Source of the DNA: Phormidesmis sp963789215
GTDB lineage: Bacteria > Cyanobacteriota > Cyanobacteriia > Phormidesmidales > Phormidesmidaceae
Length of the DNA: 64,000 nucleotides
Assembly: GCA_963789215.1 (NCBI GenBank)
Contig: CAWBJY010000011.1
Span: forward strand, 124,001-188,000
Direction of reading: 5' to 3'
In this document: positions 34,863-44,371 of the stretch, piece by piece
Position numbering within the stretch: the first letter of the stretch is position 1
Layout: each line of letters starts with the position of its first letter
Translations under genes and position numbers: made by a program
The notes under the pieces: generated by a model
The model's input: the letters and a program-made list of their open reading frames with translations, nothing else
Database searches by the model: none
What the model was told of the DNA's origin: nothing

Positions 34863-36131
34863 AGCAACTGTCGCGATCGCCGTCGTAACAGCCGTAAGCT
34901 CGTCTGGCTCAATAATATAGGGCGGCATGGTGTAAAGCAGTCGCCCAAAGGGTCTAAGCCAAACACCTTGGGCAACGAACTGCGGTTGAACAGTGCCCAT
35001 CTCTACCGGCTGATGCAGCTCTACAACGCCAATTGCACCTAGTACTCGAACGTCTTTCACGGCCTTTAGCTGGCGGCAGGGTTCTAGCTCTACGCTTAGC
35101 TGAGCTGCTATATTCGCCACGGTCGTTTGCCAATCGTAGCTTTCTAGCAAGTTCAGATTTGCTAAGGATACGGCGCAGGCTAAAGGATTGCCCATAAAGG
35201 TGGGGCCATGCATAAATACGCCCGCCTCTCCTGATGAGAACGTTTCGCTAATGTGCGATGTTGTTAGCGTGGCGGCTAGCGACATAAAGCCACCCGAAAG
35301 CGCTTTGCCAACGCACATAATGTCTGGACAGATGTTGGCATATTCGCAGGCAAAGAGCTTGCCCGATCGCCCGAAGCCGGTGGCAATTTCATCGAGAATG
35401 AGCAGTACGTTGTGTTGTTTGCAGAGTTCGCTAGCCCTGCGGACGTACTCAGGATGGTAGAAGCGAACGCCACCGGCATTTTGTACTACGGGTTCGAAGA
35501 TAGCGGCGGCAATGCGATCGCCTTTCTCAATCAACAGCTTCTCAAAGCTCTCGATATCTTCTTCTTGCCAATCTTCTTCAAAGCGAACTTGGGGCGCGTC
35601 CGCAAAAAACTGCTGAGTGATAGCGCTGCTAAATAAGTGATGCATGCCGTTGACCGGATCGCAGGCAGACATCGCGGCAAAAGTGTCGCCGTGGTAGCCG
35701 CTGCGAATGGTCAAAAATCTGTTCTTCTGGGGCTGGCCTCGATTGTGCCAGTACTGTATGGCGAGCTTCATCGCGACTTCTACGGCTACCGATCCGGAGT
35801 CGCTAAAGAAAACGTGCTGGAGCGGCTCGGGCGTTATCTCTATTAGCTTTTTAGCGAGGGCGACGGCGGGCCGGTGGGTGAGTCCGCCAAACATAACGTG
35901 AGACATCTGAGCCATTTGCTCTGTAGCAGCGGCATTCAATCGCGGATGGTTGTAGCCGTGAATGCAGGTCCACCAGGATGATATACCGTCGATCAGCGAT
36001 CGCCCGTCTTCTAGCTCAATGCGAACGCCCTGAGCCGATCGTACGGGAAACACCGGCAGCGGATTTGGCATTGCCGAATAAGGGTGCCAAACATGCTGCC
36101 GGTCGAGCGCAATCAGCTGGTCTAAATCCAT
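34851..36131 (-). CDS. bioA: Adenosylmethionine-8-amino-7-oxononanoate aminotransferase
   Basis: 426-aa PLP-dependent class III aminotransferase converting KAPA to DAPA in biotin synthesis. Markers: HPYSAMPNPLPVFPV and SWWTCIHGYNHP at the N-terminus, the DEIATGFGRSGK aspartate motif, and the PLP lysine in CVGKALSGGFM. Normal length. It converges with furA. No other bio genes are nearby, which is common in cyanobacteria. Confidence 0.95.
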   Translation of the reverse strand: MDLDQLIALDRQHVWHPYSAMPNPLPVFPVRSAQGVRIELEDGRSLIDGISSWWTCIHGYNHPRLNAAATEQMAQMSHVMFGGLTHRPAVALAKKLIEITPEPLQHVFFSDSGSVAVEVAMKLAIQYWHNRGQPQKNRFLTIRSGYHGDTFAAMSACDPVNGMHHLFSSAITQQFFADAPQVRFEEDWQEEDIESFEKLLIEKGDRIAAAIFEPVVQNAGGVRFYHPEYVRRASELCKQHNVLLILDEIATGFGRSGKLFACEYANICPDIMCVGKALSGGFMSLAATLTTSHISETFSSGEAGVFMHGPTFMGNPLACAVSLANLNLLESYDWQTTVANIAAQLSVELEPCRQLKAVKDVRVLGAIGVVELHQPVEMGTVQPQFVAQGVWLRPFGRLLYTMPPYIIEPDELTAVTTAIATVAKTL

Positions 36132-36178
36132 GAGGCATCTAATCAGAGAAGGTAAAGATCTCTCATTGTATGCTGGTT

Positions 36179-37126
36179 CTAGCTGTCTTCGGTTGAGGGG
36201 GCAGGCGTAGCGTTAGTGGCCAAAAAACTGTCTGGAAGCGCTTTTTTCCGGGTTCTCCTTTGAGTCAAAATGCCGTACTTCGGTGCAAACAACATCGCTA
36301 CAACAAAGAAGAAAGTGAGCAAAACGACAATACAGCCGCCGGTTGAGGCATCGAGATGGTAGCTAAAGTAGGTGCCTAGAACGCAAGAAAGAACGCTGGT
36401 GGCGACCGAGAATAGGAGCATATGATCGAAGCGATCGCTCAACAGATAAGCCGTTGCACCCGGCGTTACCAACATCGCCACTACCAGCACAATCCCTGCC
36501 GTTTGCAGCGCGGTTACCGTCGTCAGGGCCAGAACGCTCAGCAGCGTGTAGTACATCAAGCTGGTATTAAGTCCGATCGCTTTAGCGTGGTTGGGGTCGA
36601 AGCAAAAAAGCAACAGATCTTTGCGGCGCAGCAAAATGATGGTCAGCGTGATAATGCCTGAGATCAGAGTTTGAATAATATCCTGATCGGAGATGCCGAG
36701 AATGTTGCCAAAAAGAATGTGAAAGAGGTCAATATTGCTGGGGATTTTGGTGGCTAAAACCAGGCCAAAGGCAAAGAATCCAGTGAAGATAACGCCAATG
36801 ACGGCATCTTCTTTTAGCCGCGTTTGAGATTTTACGTAGCCAATGGCGACCGTCGCGCCAAAGCCAAAAACAAATGCGCCTAGTGCAAACGGCAAGCCCA
36901 GAGCGTAGGCTACCACCACGCCTGGCACCACTGCGTGCGAGACCGCATCGCCCATCAGCGACCAGCCCTTTAAAGTGATGTAGCAAGAGAGCACTGCGCA
37001 AACAACGCCGACAAAAGCGCTCACCCACAGCGCTCGAACCATAAAGCCCAGCTGAAATGGTTCGATTAACCAGCTCCAAGCGGCTTCGGGCGAGATGGCC
37101 AATAGGAGGACTTCGGCGCTATTCAC
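36179..37126 (-). CDS. mntB: Manganese ABC transporter permease
   Basis: 315-aa inner-membrane permease of the metal ABC-3 family, with about eight helices. Conserved LMGDAVSHAVVPGVVVAYALG and LVVAMLVTPGATAYLLSDR segments. The last gene of mntC-mntA-mntB; its start overlaps the end of mntA by 8 bases (translational coupling). The order and sequences match the Synechocystis Mn importer; zinc is the main alternative substrate. Confidence 0.9.
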   Translation of the reverse strand: MNSAEVLLLAISPEAAWSWLIEPFQLGFMVRALWVSAFVGVVCAVLSCYITLKGWSLMGDAVSHAVVPGVVVAYALGLPFALGAFVFGFGATVAIGYVKSQTRLKEDAVIGVIFTGFFAFGLVLATKIPSNIDLFHILFGNILGISDQDIIQTLISGIITLTIILLRRKDLLLFCFDPNHAKAIGLNTSLMYYTLLSVLALTTVTALQTAGIVLVVAMLVTPGATAYLLSDRFDHMLLFSVATSVLSCVLGTYFSYHLDASTGGCIVVLLTFFFVVAMLFAPKYGILTQRRTRKKALPDSFLATNATPAPSTEDS

Positions 37127-38030
37127 GAGTCTGCATCCTATCTGTCTGGGCTAGAAGGGTGGTCTTGTCTGGATGGAAGTGAGGATGCCCCGGTTGATTT
37201 GCGAGTGGCTGTGCTGATGGGCTTGCTAGCAGACTGCTTTTGCTCGGCAGACTGCTTTTGCTTGGGAGACTGCTCAGCGGCAGACCGCCGAAGGTCATCG
37301 CTAGATTCTCTTCGGTAAAGGTTTCGTCAGTGGTGCCCGCTGCCAGAATGGTTTGGTTTAGCAGGATGACGCGATCGCAAAATGTAGAAATAGAAGCCAA
37401 ATCGTGTGTAGAAACCAGCACCGTATGGCCTTCATCGCGAAGCTGCAATAGCAGGTTAATAATGCTCTTTTCCGTCTTTACGTCCACGCCAGTGAACGGC
37501 TCATCTAGCAAAATAACCTTGCCTTCTTGGGCTAACGCTCTCGCCAAAAACGCCCGTTTCTTTTGCCCGCCCGACAGCTCGCCAATTTGACGGTTGCGAA
37601 ATTCGCTCATGCCTACCCGCTCCAAGCTCTCCATCACTAGGCGGCGGTCTTTACGGCTCGGAATCCGCAGCATGTTCATATAGCCATAGCGGCCCATCAT
37701 CACCACGTCAAACACGCTGATAGGAAAGTTCCAGTCCACTTCGTCTGCCTGAGGGACATAGGCAATAATTTGCTGCTTCTGTGCCTTTTCAATCGAAAGA
37801 TTGTCAATGTGGACGCGGCCCTGACTGGGCGACAAAAATCCCATAATCGACTTGAACAAAGTCGATTTACCCCCACCATTTGGGCCGACTAGTCCTGTAA
37901 TCGTGCCGGGCTGGACGTAGCAGCTCGCATTGTAGAGCGCCATCCTAGCGTTGCTATAGGTGACACTGATGTTGTCTACCGAGATGCCGTAAGTGGGCGA
38001 AGCTTTAGGTTGAACGGTTGCAAAGGCCAT
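37119..38030 (-). CDS. mntA: Manganese ABC transporter ATP-binding protein
   Basis: 303-aa ABC ATPase: Walker A GPNGGGKST, signature ELSGGQKKR, Walker B VILLDEPF, switch His in VSTHDL. It energises MntB. The C-terminal about 55 residues are a low-complexity tail (SLPSKS units) created by an 18-bp DNA duplication at 37230-37265 and ending in a His-rich HPHFHPDK segment that might bind metal. It lies 125 bases from mntC and overlaps mntB. Confidence 0.92.
   Translation of the reverse strand: MAFATVQPKASPTYGISVDNISVTYSNARMALYNASCYVQPGTITGLVGPNGGGKSTLFKSIMGFLSPSQGRVHIDNLSIEKAQKQQIIAYVPQADEVDWNFPISVFDVVMMGRYGYMNMLRIPSRKDRRLVMESLERVGMSEFRNRQIGELSGGQKKRAFLARALAQEGKVILLDEPFTGVDVKTEKSIINLLLQLRDEGHTVLVSTHDLASISTFCDRVILLNQTILAAGTTDETFTEENLAMTFGGLPLSSLPSKSSLPSKSSLLASPSAQPLANQPGHPHFHPDKTTLLAQTDRMQTRE
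37230..37265 (-). repeat. 18-bp coding duplication in the MntA tail
   Basis: cagactgcttttgctcgg and cagactgcttttgcttgg, adjacent and in frame, encode the SLPSKS repeat near the MntA C-terminus. Confidence 0.88.
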
Positions 38031-38155
38031 AAGAATTAAGATCTAGTGATAGTGTCTGGAACTGAATGCCTGAGCAGAAAAATTAAAAGCTAGACGTCTG
38101 TAGCAGCGTAGGGCATTCGATGGCTACTGCCCTCCTACCGCCCCCTTACCGCCCT

Positions 38156-39142
38156 CTATGGATCTCCTGAAGAGAGTCCTTGGGTGATGACCTGTGCGTC
38201 ATATTGCAAAAGGTCTAAGAAGGTGGGTACAGGCCCTGCCTCCGTCGAAAGTGAGTCTACGTAGAGGTTGCCGCCAAACTTAGCGCCAGTGGCCTTGGCA
38301 ACTTGCTTTTGCGACTCGTCGCTAACGGTGCTTTCGCAGAAGACAGCAGGCACCTGATTTGCTTTAACCTGGTCAACCACGGCTTTGAGCTGCTTGGGCG
38401 TAGATTGCTGCTCCGCGTTGATGGGCCAAATGTAGATTTCGCCTAGGTCGTAGTCATTCGCTAAGTAGGCAAAGGCTCCTTCACAGCTCACCAGGTAGCG
38501 CTGGTTCTCCGGCAGTTTCGACAGCTCTGCCTGTAGCGTTTTGTCTATGCCTTGTAGCTGTTCGCTGTAGGCAGCAGCGTTGGCATTGTAGGTATCCGCG
38601 TTGTCTGGATCTAGCTCGACGAATGCTCGGCGAATATTTTCGACATAGACCAGCGCATTTTTAGGAGACATCCAGGCATGGGGATTCGGCTTGCCGCCGT
38701 AAGGGCCTTCTGCAATTGGGACGGGCGTAATGCCTTCGGTGAGGGTTACCGTCGGCACGTCTTTTAAGTTGCCTAAGAACTGATCGAACCAGCGCTCTAG
38801 ATCTAATCCATTGGCCAGAATGAGATCGGCTTTTTGGGCCTTGGCAATGTCGCTAGGAACCGGCTCGTAGCCGTGAATTTCTGCCCCAATACGGGTGATT
38901 GATTCGACTGCGATCGCATCTCCTGCTACGTTTTGGGCCATGTCCGCCAAAACGGTAAAGGTTGTGAGCACCTTCTTTTGCTCGCTCGAGCTATCAGTGG
39001 ACGTCTCAGTCGAAGTCTCAGGCTCAGCCGTGCTACAGCTCACAAGCAGCAACGCAGCTAAACCCATCAATCCAGCGGCGGTCCGTTTGCTAAGCGCAGC
39101 CTGCTTCAATCTATTAAAAAGACCGTCAAGCTGAAGAGCCAT
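38156..39142 (-). CDS. mntC: Manganese-binding lipoprotein
   Basis: 328-aa periplasmic solute-binding lipoprotein of the ZnuA/MntC class. Lipobox LLVSC with lipidated Cys36, a Ser/Thr-rich linker, then TTFTVLADMAQNVAGD, metal ligands in AEIHGYEP and NPHAWMSP, plus Glu in VSCEGAFAYLA and an Asp near the end. Captures Mn(II) for MntAB. First gene of the operon. Three ATTATGAAA-like direct repeats lie just upstream (39150-39187). Confidence 0.92.
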   Translation of the reverse strand: MALQLDGLFNRLKQAALSKRTAAGLMGLAALLLVSCSTAEPETSTETSTDSSSEQKKVLTTFTVLADMAQNVAGDAIAVESITRIGAEIHGYEPVPSDIAKAQKADLILANGLDLERWFDQFLGNLKDVPTVTLTEGITPVPIAEGPYGGKPNPHAWMSPKNALVYVENIRRAFVELDPDNADTYNANAAAYSEQLQGIDKTLQAELSKLPENQRYLVSCEGAFAYLANDYDLGEIYIWPINAEQQSTPKQLKAVVDQVKANQVPAVFCESTVSDESQKQVAKATGAKFGGNLYVDSLSTEAGPVPTFLDLLQYDAQVITQGLSSGDP

Positions 39143-39149
39143 TTACTGA

Positions 39150-39187
39150 TTTCATAATCCTTTCACTTTTCATTATTGTTTCATAAT
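39150..39187 (-). promoter_or_regulatory. Direct repeats upstream of mntC
   Basis: tttcataat at 39150-39158, tttcattat at 39168-39176 and tttcataat at 39179-39187 (plus strand) give three nearly identical 9-mers within 40 bases of the mntC start. Cyanobacterial mntCAB is known to be repressed by the ManS/ManR two-component system when Mn is plentiful. Assigning these repeats to ManR is inference. Confidence 0.45.
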
Positions 39188-39364
39188 TAAACTAAAACGG
39201 CAACGTCGTAAGAACCGTCTCCTACTTAAGAAGGAGAATTTAAAAGACAAATTTTCCTTCATTTAATCGCTGTACAGGTTCAAAGTATCTGCACAGTTGC
39301 TCTACTAGAAGCCGTGTGCAGCAAGGTAAGGTAATAAGGTGACATAGCGTCGTCTGTAGCTTTG

Positions 39365-39994
39365 ATGTCGATTAACCGGCCCGAACGAAAAAAATCGGCT
39401 GCTAAGGCAGCGGCCATCCTAGAAGGAGCGCGGCAAGAATTTTTGGTGCATGGCTATGCCTCTACCAGTATGGATCGGGTGGCTTCGGCGGCGGGCGTCT
39501 CCAAGGCGACCGTCTACAGTCATTTTCAAGATAAGGCGGGTCTGTTCTCAGCGGTCGTGGAGCAGCTCGCTGAAGATCGATTTCAGCCTATGCTGTTCGA
39601 CCTGCACGATGAAAGTACGCTGAAAGGCGATCCTAGGACTGTTCTAACCGGTCTAGCTCAAAAGTTTTTGGATGAGGCCGCCTGCGATTCTCAGTTCTGC
39701 GAATTTATGCGACTGATTGTAGGCGAATCTGGCCGATTTCCTGAGCTGTCTGCCCCTTACGTAGAGAATGTGGCTAAGCCTTTAGTCGATGTAATTACCC
39801 GCTATCTAGACGGCTGTGAAGCGCTAGATTTGAATGACCCGGAGGCGATCGCGCGTACCTTTGTGGGCACGTTGGTTTACTTCATCATTTTGCAGCGTGT
39901 GCTAGGCGGTTCGAGCCTGATGCCAATGGAAGGCGATCGCATGATTTCAACGCTAGTTGATTTAATTGCGCCGTCCGCGCAGAATACAGATTAA
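39365..39994 (+). CDS. TetR-family transcriptional regulator
   Basis: 209-aa repressor. The N-terminal helix-turn-helix region reads AAKAAAILEGARQEFLVHGYASTSM, then VSKATVYSHFQDKAGLF, which is standard TetR. The ligand domain includes a C-terminal EAIARTFVGTLVYFIILQRV helix like that of AefR-type regulators. Target genes unknown; the neighbour downstream is an acetyltransferase 30 bases away. The ATG at 39365 is preferred to a TTG at 39362. Confidence 0.88.
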   Translation: MSINRPERKKSAAKAAAILEGARQEFLVHGYASTSMDRVASAAGVSKATVYSHFQDKAGLFSAVVEQLAEDRFQPMLFDLHDESTLKGDPRTVLTGLAQKFLDEAACDSQFCEFMRLIVGESGRFPELSAPYVENVAKPLVDVITRYLDGCEALDLNDPEAIARTFVGTLVYFIILQRVLGGSSLMPMEGDRMISTLVDLIAPSAQNTD

Positions 39995-40024
39995 GATGGA
40001 GCTACGTACAATTACGCCATAACT

Positions 40025-40639
40025 ATGTCTTTGTTGATACCTTCTCTGGCGAAATCACAAGCGCTCCAGCCACTCTCTAAGTCTAGACTGCAGCTCCAAT
40101 CTTCTCGGCTGATAATCCGCCACGGCCAGCCCAAAGATATCTCAGCTATCTTGGCCTACTATCGAGACAACCAGGCACATTTAGCCCCTTTCGAACCGCT
40201 AAAGCCTTCCGCCTTCTATACGCGCAGCTACTGGGAAGAATCGCTCGATCAGCGGCTGCTAGATACGCAAGAAGGGCGATCGCTACGGCTGTTCGTTTTC
40301 TTGCGCGAGCTGCCCGATGTCTTGATTGGTACGATTAACTTCAACAACTGCATGCGTGGTGTGTTTCAAAGCTGCACGCTGGGCTACAGCCTGTCAGAAA
40401 AAGCGCAGGGCCATGGCTATATGACAGAAGCCCTGCAAGTGGTCATTCAGCACGTTTTTTCGGAGATTAAGCTGCACCGAATCGGGGCCAACTATCTGCC
40501 GCACAATCAGCGCAGCGCTAATTTGTTGAAGCGGCTAGGTTTTTCTGTAGATGGCTATGCTCGCGACTATTTATACATTGCCGGACAGTGGCAAGACCAC
40601 ATTCTAACGAGCCTGGTGAACCCGGTAAAACTCAGATAG
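40025..40639 (+). CDS. GNAT-family N-acetyltransferase, RimJ/RimL-like
   Basis: 204-aa acetyltransferase: N-terminal SSRLIIRHGQPKDISAI, IGTINFNNCMRGVFQSC, the acetyl-CoA loop SEKAQGHGYMTEAL, and RIGANYLPHNQRSANLLKRLGF. It most resembles the RimJ group that modifies ribosomal or other proteins at N-termini. It probably shares a transcript with the TetR gene. Confidence 0.87.
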   Translation: MSLLIPSLAKSQALQPLSKSRLQLQSSRLIIRHGQPKDISAILAYYRDNQAHLAPFEPLKPSAFYTRSYWEESLDQRLLDTQEGRSLRLFVFLRELPDVLIGTINFNNCMRGVFQSCTLGYSLSEKAQGHGYMTEALQVVIQHVFSEIKLHRIGANYLPHNQRSANLLKRLGFSVDGYARDYLYIAGQWQDHILTSLVNPVKLR

Positions 40640-40784
40640 TGTCCAAACCCATCAACTGAGATTGTTCGAACGGAAGCTGATTTTGGGTAGATATAGTTAT
40701 AGGCGGAGCCATCGCTGCATTGACTAGGTGGCTGTCGAATAGCGATCGCTCCACCTCAAGCTGGCCGCGTATAGGAGTCGCAGC

Positions 40785-43637
40785 ATGGGTGCTCTATCGT
40801 CTGTTTTCCAGGCATCTGTTTTCCAGGCGTCTACCTTTGATTGGGTAAGTTGCCTCCTGCCGGTAGGTGTAGCGGCCACCGTAGGCTACGTTGCTGGCTG
40901 CATCAAGAATTGTAGAACGCCTCAGAGCCAGCTTCAAGCAGCCCTTCGCTCAGAACTTCAACCAGCATCTCAAAAAGAACTTCAGGAAGAAAGCGCACTG
41001 CCTTGTTCGATATTTGCGCAGGCGATTGAACATACTGCTAGCGGCCTGCTCATTTGCGATGCTCAGCAGCCGGACTTTCCGATTGTTTATGCCAGCCCTA
41101 GCTTTGAATTACTAACGGGCTATACGGCGCAAGAAGTGCAGGGTCAGAGCTGTCGCTTTATGCAAGGAGAAGACAGAGATCAGCCTGGTATTGCTGATAT
41201 TCGAACGGCGACCGCCAAAGGCGAATTCTGTAAGGTATTGGTGCGAAACTATCACAAGAGTGGCCGGGCTTTCTGGAACGAGCTGACGCTTTCACCGATT
41301 AAAGACGAGTCTGGATCTACTGTCTACTATGTCGGTACGCAGGTAGATATTTCTCACTATTTAGAGACATTTAAGGCGCTACAAGAGAGCGAGCTACGCT
41401 ACCAGCATCTCTACGAAGAAACGCCCGCCATGCTGCATTCGATTGACAGTGAGGGCCGCATTGTCAGCGTAAGCCGCTACTGGCTAGAAAAGTTGGGTTA
41501 CGAGCAGCATGAAGTGATCGGTCAGCCAATTGCAGCTTTTTTAACTAAGGCGTCTGTCGGCAAAATGGCTAGGGCGCGATGGCAACACCGCTCCCATGGC
41601 GCATTGCAGATGAAGCCCAACGAAATCTATCGCGACTTGCCCTGTCGGCTCATCCAAAAGAGTGGAAAGCACCTTGACGCCTTGCTCTCGACCGTCTCTG
41701 AAGGCAACTCGAGTGAAGCGGAACCGGCTAGCGCTTTGGGTGTATTGGTAGATATTACAGAACGTAAAAAGGCAAAGGAAAAGCTGCGCCGCAGTGAGGC
41801 GTTGCTCAGGGCGATTAATGATTTGCCACCAACGGGCATTTTTGTGACGGATTGCCGCACGGGTGAAGCGCTGTTCATCAACTCGGAGTTTTACCGTATC
41901 TGGCAGCTAGAACATCTACAATCGGCGGTGGCAGAAGGCCGAATTGACGGTGAACAACTGCTGTCGGAGTGCCTCGGGGCGGTTGATTTAAAAGCGTTTG
42001 TGTCGGCCTCTACCGCAGAAGACTTTACTGGCGATAATAAAATTGTTGAGGACGAAGTGCCGCTACTCGATGGCCGTACGCTCCGACGCATCTATGGCCC
42101 AATCCAGGAAAATAACGCTACGTTCGCCTATCTCTACATGTTTGAAGACATTACTGAGCGCAAGCAGGCAGTACGGGCACTGGCAGAAGCGACTCAGGCG
42201 GCAAAGGCGGCTAATAAAGCCAAAAGTGAGTTTTTAGCCAACATGAGCCACGAGCTGCGATCGCCTCTAAACGTCATCTTAGGCTTCACGCATATCCTTA
42301 AAGACAGCAATCCTAGACCTGAGCAAAAAGAGAATCTGGAAATCATCTACCGTAGCGGCGAGCATTTGCTAGCGCTGATTAACGATGTTCTAGATATCTC
42401 AAAAATAGAAGCTGGGCGGGTCGTGCTCAACGAAAGCGAATTCGATCTGCATATCTTGTTGGATGAACTACAGCAGATGTTTCGGCCAGCAGCTCAAGAG
42501 AAGGGGCTAACGCTAGATATAGTGCGATCGCCCGACTTACCTCAGATTATCTTTAGCGATCGGCTTAAGCTCAGACAAATTTTGATTAATCTACTGAGTA
42601 ACGCGGTTAAATTTACAGATGCTGGCAAAATTTCACTCTCCTCAGAGACGGAAAACAAGCCAGCAGCAGACGCTGAGACTCACTCTCTTAACCTTCAGTC
42701 TTTTACATTCTCTGTTGCCGATACGGGTGCGGGCCTTTCTGCCGCCGAGCAGTCGCAGATATTTGAGGCATTCGTACAAACTGAATCTGGTTTGGCGGCG
42801 CATCAAGGTACTGGACTAGGGTTGGCTATCTCCGCTGAGTACGCTCAGTTAATGAGCGGACAGATAAATGTGGAATCTGCTGTGGGTGAAGGGTCTACGT
42901 TTTCGCTGAGTCTGATGGCTACCCCAGTGGCAGCCTCTAAGGGCGTTGCTGAGGTTCAGCGGCCAGATCGCAAAATTACGGGGATCACGCCGGGCCAGCC
43001 AGATTACAGAATTTTGGTAGTGGATGATGTGTCGCTCAATCGTAAATTGCTCTGTCAGCTACTGACCAACGTCGGGTTTGACGTGCGAGAGGCGAAGGAT
43101 GGGGAAGAGGCGATCGCGCAGTGGCAAGACTGGCGGCCCCATTTAGTCTGGATGGATATGCGAATGCCCGGAATCAGCGGCACAGAAGCGACCCAGCGAA
43201 TTAAAGCGCTAGATGCAGACCGGCAAACCTCCATTGTGGCCCTAACTGCAGGCGCGTTTGAAGAGAATGAAGAAACGGCAATCGCCAGCGGCTGCGATGA
43301 CTTTGCGCGCAAGCCCATTCGCGCCTCTGAAATTTTTGAGAAGATGGCACAGCACTTGGGTGTTCGCTATCGGTACAGCGATACAGACGAAGCACTGCCC
43401 GTCGAGATAGGCGACGAACCCATGACGCCGATACTGTTTTCTAAAACCAGCGGTGCCTGGCGCTATGCCTTGACTCAGGCCACTTTGGATTTAGACGACG
43501 AGGCTATCTTGCAGATAGCGGCTGCCCTGCCAGAGACTGAAGGCGCGATCGCAGCCGCTCTGCAAAAATGCGTTAAAGACTTAGCGTACAAAAAGCTGTT
43601 ACAAACGCTTCAAGACGCCGAAGCCGTCAGCCCCTGA
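40785..43637 (+). CDS. LOV/PAS hybrid histidine kinase, likely blue-light sensor
   Basis: 950-aa kinase. One hydrophobic N-terminal segment (about 18-40); a LOV-type PAS (about 75-190) with GQSCRFMQG in place of the canonical GxNCRFLQ, keeping Cys123, the flavin-adduct residue, and a NYHKSGRAFWNELTLSPI strand pair. Two more PAS domains (about 200-325 and 345-460); HisKA with His489; HATPase with N-box near 605; receiver (about 740-855) with Asp791; a helical tail. The flavin photocycle is inferred from motifs. A 15-bp duplication gives VFQASVFQAS at the N-terminus. It converges with, and overlaps by 28 bases, a lone receiver on the other strand. Confidence 0.88.
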   Translation: MGALSSVFQASVFQASTFDWVSCLLPVGVAATVGYVAGCIKNCRTPQSQLQAALRSELQPASQKELQEESALPCSIFAQAIEHTASGLLICDAQQPDFPIVYASPSFELLTGYTAQEVQGQSCRFMQGEDRDQPGIADIRTATAKGEFCKVLVRNYHKSGRAFWNELTLSPIKDESGSTVYYVGTQVDISHYLETFKALQESELRYQHLYEETPAMLHSIDSEGRIVSVSRYWLEKLGYEQHEVIGQPIAAFLTKASVGKMARARWQHRSHGALQMKPNEIYRDLPCRLIQKSGKHLDALLSTVSEGNSSEAEPASALGVLVDITERKKAKEKLRRSEALLRAINDLPPTGIFVTDCRTGEALFINSEFYRIWQLEHLQSAVAEGRIDGEQLLSECLGAVDLKAFVSASTAEDFTGDNKIVEDEVPLLDGRTLRRIYGPIQENNATFAYLYMFEDITERKQAVRALAEATQAAKAANKAKSEFLANMSHELRSPLNVILGFTHILKDSNPRPEQKENLEIIYRSGEHLLALINDVLDISKIEAGRVVLNESEFDLHILLDELQQMFRPAAQEKGLTLDIVRSPDLPQIIFSDRLKLRQILINLLSNAVKFTDAGKISLSSETENKPAADAETHSLNLQSFTFSVADTGAGLSAAEQSQIFEAFVQTESGLAAHQGTGLGLAISAEYAQLMSGQINVESAVGEGSTFSLSLMATPVAASKGVAEVQRPDRKITGITPGQPDYRILVVDDVSLNRKLLCQLLTNVGFDVREAKDGEEAIAQWQDWRPHLVWMDMRMPGISGTEATQRIKALDADRQTSIVALTAGAFEENEETAIASGCDDFARKPIRASEIFEKMAQHLGVRYRYSDTDEALPVEIGDEPMTPILFSKTSGAWRYALTQATLDLDDEAILQIAAALPETEGAIAAALQKCVKDLAYKKLLQTLQDAEAVSP
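40799..40828 (+). repeat. 15-bp duplication at the kinase N-terminus
   Basis: tctgttttccaggca and tctgttttccaggcg are adjacent near the start of the LOV kinase and give VFQASVFQAS. Confidence 0.85.
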
Positions 43638-44035
43638 ACATCCTCGCCTCTCTGTAGCTGTTCTAAAAGATGTAGGAACGCTTCATAGTCGATGATAGGC
43701 TTGGTACAAAGGTAGTTGGCCAAAGCATCGCTAATCATTTGCAGGCCGTCGTCTTTTACCGCATAGCCTGTCAATAAGACAACCGGCAGATGGGTTGTCA
43801 AAGGTTCTAGCTTAAGCAACCGGCAGAGGTCTATTCCAGATACCTCCTGCCCCTGCCAGAAAGTGCCAGGCAAGTTTATATCCATAATCACCAAGTCGCT
43901 CCATCCAGACTGGCAGTGCTTAAACACATCTGCCGCTTTATGGGTAAGCCGTACTCGGTGCTCTCCTAGTTTCTCTAGCAAGCGAGCCGTACTGCGACCT
44001 AACAAATAGTCATCTTCAACCAGCAAAATATTCAA
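43610..44035 (-). CDS. Single-domain response regulator
   Basis: 141-aa CheY-like receiver with no output domain: LLVEDDYLL acidic pair, phospho-acceptor in VIMDINLPG, Thr in LLTGYA, Lys in CTKPI. A loop after the acceptor (TFWQGQEVSG) is longer than usual. It ends inside the 3' end of the LOV kinase gene (28-base antisense overlap). Partnership with that kinase is plausible from position, but unproven. Confidence 0.88.
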   Translation of the reverse strand: MNILLVEDDYLLGRSTARLLEKLGEHRVRLTHKAADVFKHCQSGWSDLVIMDINLPGTFWQGQEVSGIDLCRLLKLEPLTTHLPVVLLTGYAVKDDGLQMISDALANYLCTKPIIDYEAFLHLLEQLQRGEDVQGLTASAS

Positions 44036-44371
44036 GCGCGATGCTCCTCAACATGACTTAGTTACGCGGTTTTGCACCTTTAAAAATCAGGTTCAGTTAA
44101 GCATGACCTGGTTAAGACGATCTTATGGACAATCGCCTTCGATTGGCCTTTTCTATCTGTCCTTTTCGACCTACTTTACAAGTGCTTTAAACAACTTGTC
44201 TTGAGTACTTGTAAGTAAAGTGTGCCCGTTTTAAACACATCAGGAATCATTGATGAGTAGTATATGCATCAACAAAACTTAAATTGGGAAAGATAGCCCT
44301 GTATATCACCCTTCAGATATTGGTTTATGTGCGCAATAGAAACTCACACAGGTATTCAAAGGCGCTGAGCT
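44036..44371. other. Intergenic region between divergent receivers
   Basis: 336 bases without a convincing ORF. acaagt/acttgt repeats near 44177-44220 form weak stems. It must hold the promoters of two divergent response regulator genes, but no clear -10/-35 pair stands out. Confidence 0.4.
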
